DNA of 64,000 nt from Alphaproteobacteria bacterium (GTDB taxonomy: Bacteria; Pseudomonadota; Alphaproteobacteria; Acetobacterales; Acetobacteraceae), in NCBI GenBank assembly GCA_020850755.1, contig JADZEB010000004.1, forward strand, positions 1-64,000, read 5' to 3'. Shown here in pieces: positions 63,320 through 64,000 of this stretch (positions are counted from its first letter, which is position 1; each line of letters starts with the position of its first letter). The notes beneath the pieces were generated by a model that worked only from the letters and a program-made list of their open reading frames with translations, had not been told where the DNA came from and searched no databases. A program made the position numbers and the translations under genes.

Positions 63320-64000
63320 CCCGAGTAGAGCCCGGCGATGCGCGCCCGCACCCGCACCATAGCCGATGTCAGGTCGAGCAGCGGCGTCGGCACCCCGGCG
63401 GCGCGCGCCATCTCCTGCACGACCACGTAGATGGCATCGACCTCCATCGGCCGGCCGAGTTCCAGGTCCTGCAGGATCGAGGCCTTGTGGGCGAGGTTCT
63501 TGTTGCGCGCGATCCGCTTCTCGGCCATGGCGTCGATCGGCGAGCCATAGGCGCGGGCCACTGCCTCCACCTCCTTGATCACGCCGATGGCGCAGGCTTC
63601 CAGCGCCGGCTCGACCAGGAACTGCTGCGGCGTGCCGGTGGTGAGAACCCCGAGCGGCCCCGAAGCGGCATTGAGCGCGAGCTTCGACCACATCTCGTCG
63701 CGGATGCGCTCGGTCGGCACGCCCTTGAAGCCGCCATGGGTGAGCGCCTGGGCCAGCATGTCCACCCGCGCGCTCGGCTGTTGGCTTGGCTCGCCCAGGA
63801 ACACGCGGCCCATCTCCTCGGTCTCGATCACGCCGGGCGCGATCACGGTGCAGGCGGAATAGACCACCCCGCCCACGGCACGCGCGGGCCCGACCGTGTT
63901 CCATACCGCATCGGCCGGATCGAGGCGGGCGATACGCTTGCCCTCGTTGGCGCCGCCGATGCCGTGGAAGAACCACCAGGGCACCCCGTTCATGACAAAG
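63316..64000 (-). CDS. Ketopantoate reductase (PanE/ApbA) family, C-terminal part
   Basis: About 228 residues visible; the gene continues beyond the window end, so the N-terminal NADPH-binding domain is missing. Present are MNGVPWWFFHGIGG, VVYSACTVIAPGVI, IRDEMWSKLALNAASGPLG, which includes the Lys/Asn segment of the substrate site, and KASILQDLELGRPMEVDAIYVVV. The enzyme family reduces 2-dehydropantoate to pantoate or related acids. Convergent overlap with the preceding gene at the stop codons. Confidence 0.9.
   Translation of the reverse strand, partial: FVMNGVPWWFFHGIGGANEGKRIARLDPADAVWNTVGPARAVGGVVYSACTVIAPGVIETEEMGRVFLGEPSQQPSARVDMLAQALTHGGFKGVPTERIRDEMWSKLALNAASGPLGVLTTGTPQQFLVEPALEACAIGVIKEVEAVARAYGSPIDAMAEKRIARNKNLAHKASILQDLELGRPMEVDAIYVVVQEMARAAGVPTPLLDLTSAMVRVRARIAGLYSG

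Noticed and set aside
1..64000. CRISPR arrays, insertion sequences, prophage, rRNA
   Set aside because: None was seen. The tandem repeats found lack spacers, and no transposase or integrase was recognised.

Overview
The window is high-GC, densely packed bacterial DNA. Its gene content and order point to an alphaproteobacterium, most likely Rhodospirillales/Acetobacteraceae (Roseomonas-like). The clues are the run ybgC-tolQ-tolR-tolA-tolB-pal-cpoB-tilS-ftsH, a zapA / 6S RNA / 5-FCL arrangement, GTG starts, and many exported solute-binding proteins. The taxonomic call is an inference; no 16S gene is present.

Layout. 1-14.9 kb (mostly minus strand) is a housekeeping block: partial ftsH, tilS, the Tol-Pal envelope system with a clear terminator after pal, ruvCAB, a YebC regulator, a YmdB-type metallophosphoesterase, 5-FCL, a 6S RNA recognised from a perfect 12-bp closing stem, zapA and a small coiled-coil gene. 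15-21.6 kb carries a class I aldolase, a ThiE-like gene, the EF-P modification set (epmA, epmB/kamA, efp) and an inositol-monophosphatase gene interrupted by an in-frame TAG. 21.8-26.6 kb is a three-gene envelope operon: an OmpA-like protein, a MotA/TolQ-like channel and a MotB-like protein with a very long coiled coil.

26.7-41.6 kb is the most interesting part, a selenocysteine region. On the minus strand selB, a 370-aa protein of unknown function, a selenoprotein of the UGSC type (in-frame UGA, Sec102, motif U-G-S-C) and a selD fused to an FAD-dependent oxidoreductase lie close together in one direction. About 7 kb away selA is followed directly by a 98-nt tRNA-Sec (anticodon UCA). The window therefore encodes both the machinery and at least one client selenoprotein. 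Between the two halves sit a glycosyltransferase, an alginate-lyase-like lipoprotein, a degenerate NtrC-type response regulator and two OmpA-like paralogues with near-identical 3' halves.

41.6-64 kb is accessory metabolism: a NitT/TauT-type ABC transporter, a tripartite tricarboxylate transporter (two binding proteins plus TctB and TctA), a CoA-transferase and acyl-CoA dehydrogenase pair, an alpha/beta hydrolase, a GNAT acetyltransferase, a second NitT/TauT-type ABC transporter, a GST, an enoyl-CoA hydratase, a NIPSNAP protein, a heavy-metal-binding protein, a D-2-hydroxyacid dehydrogenase, cytochrome b561, a TenA-like protein without cysteine, and a ketopantoate-reductase-like gene cut by the window end. 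I saw no insertion sequence, prophage, CRISPR array or rRNA.
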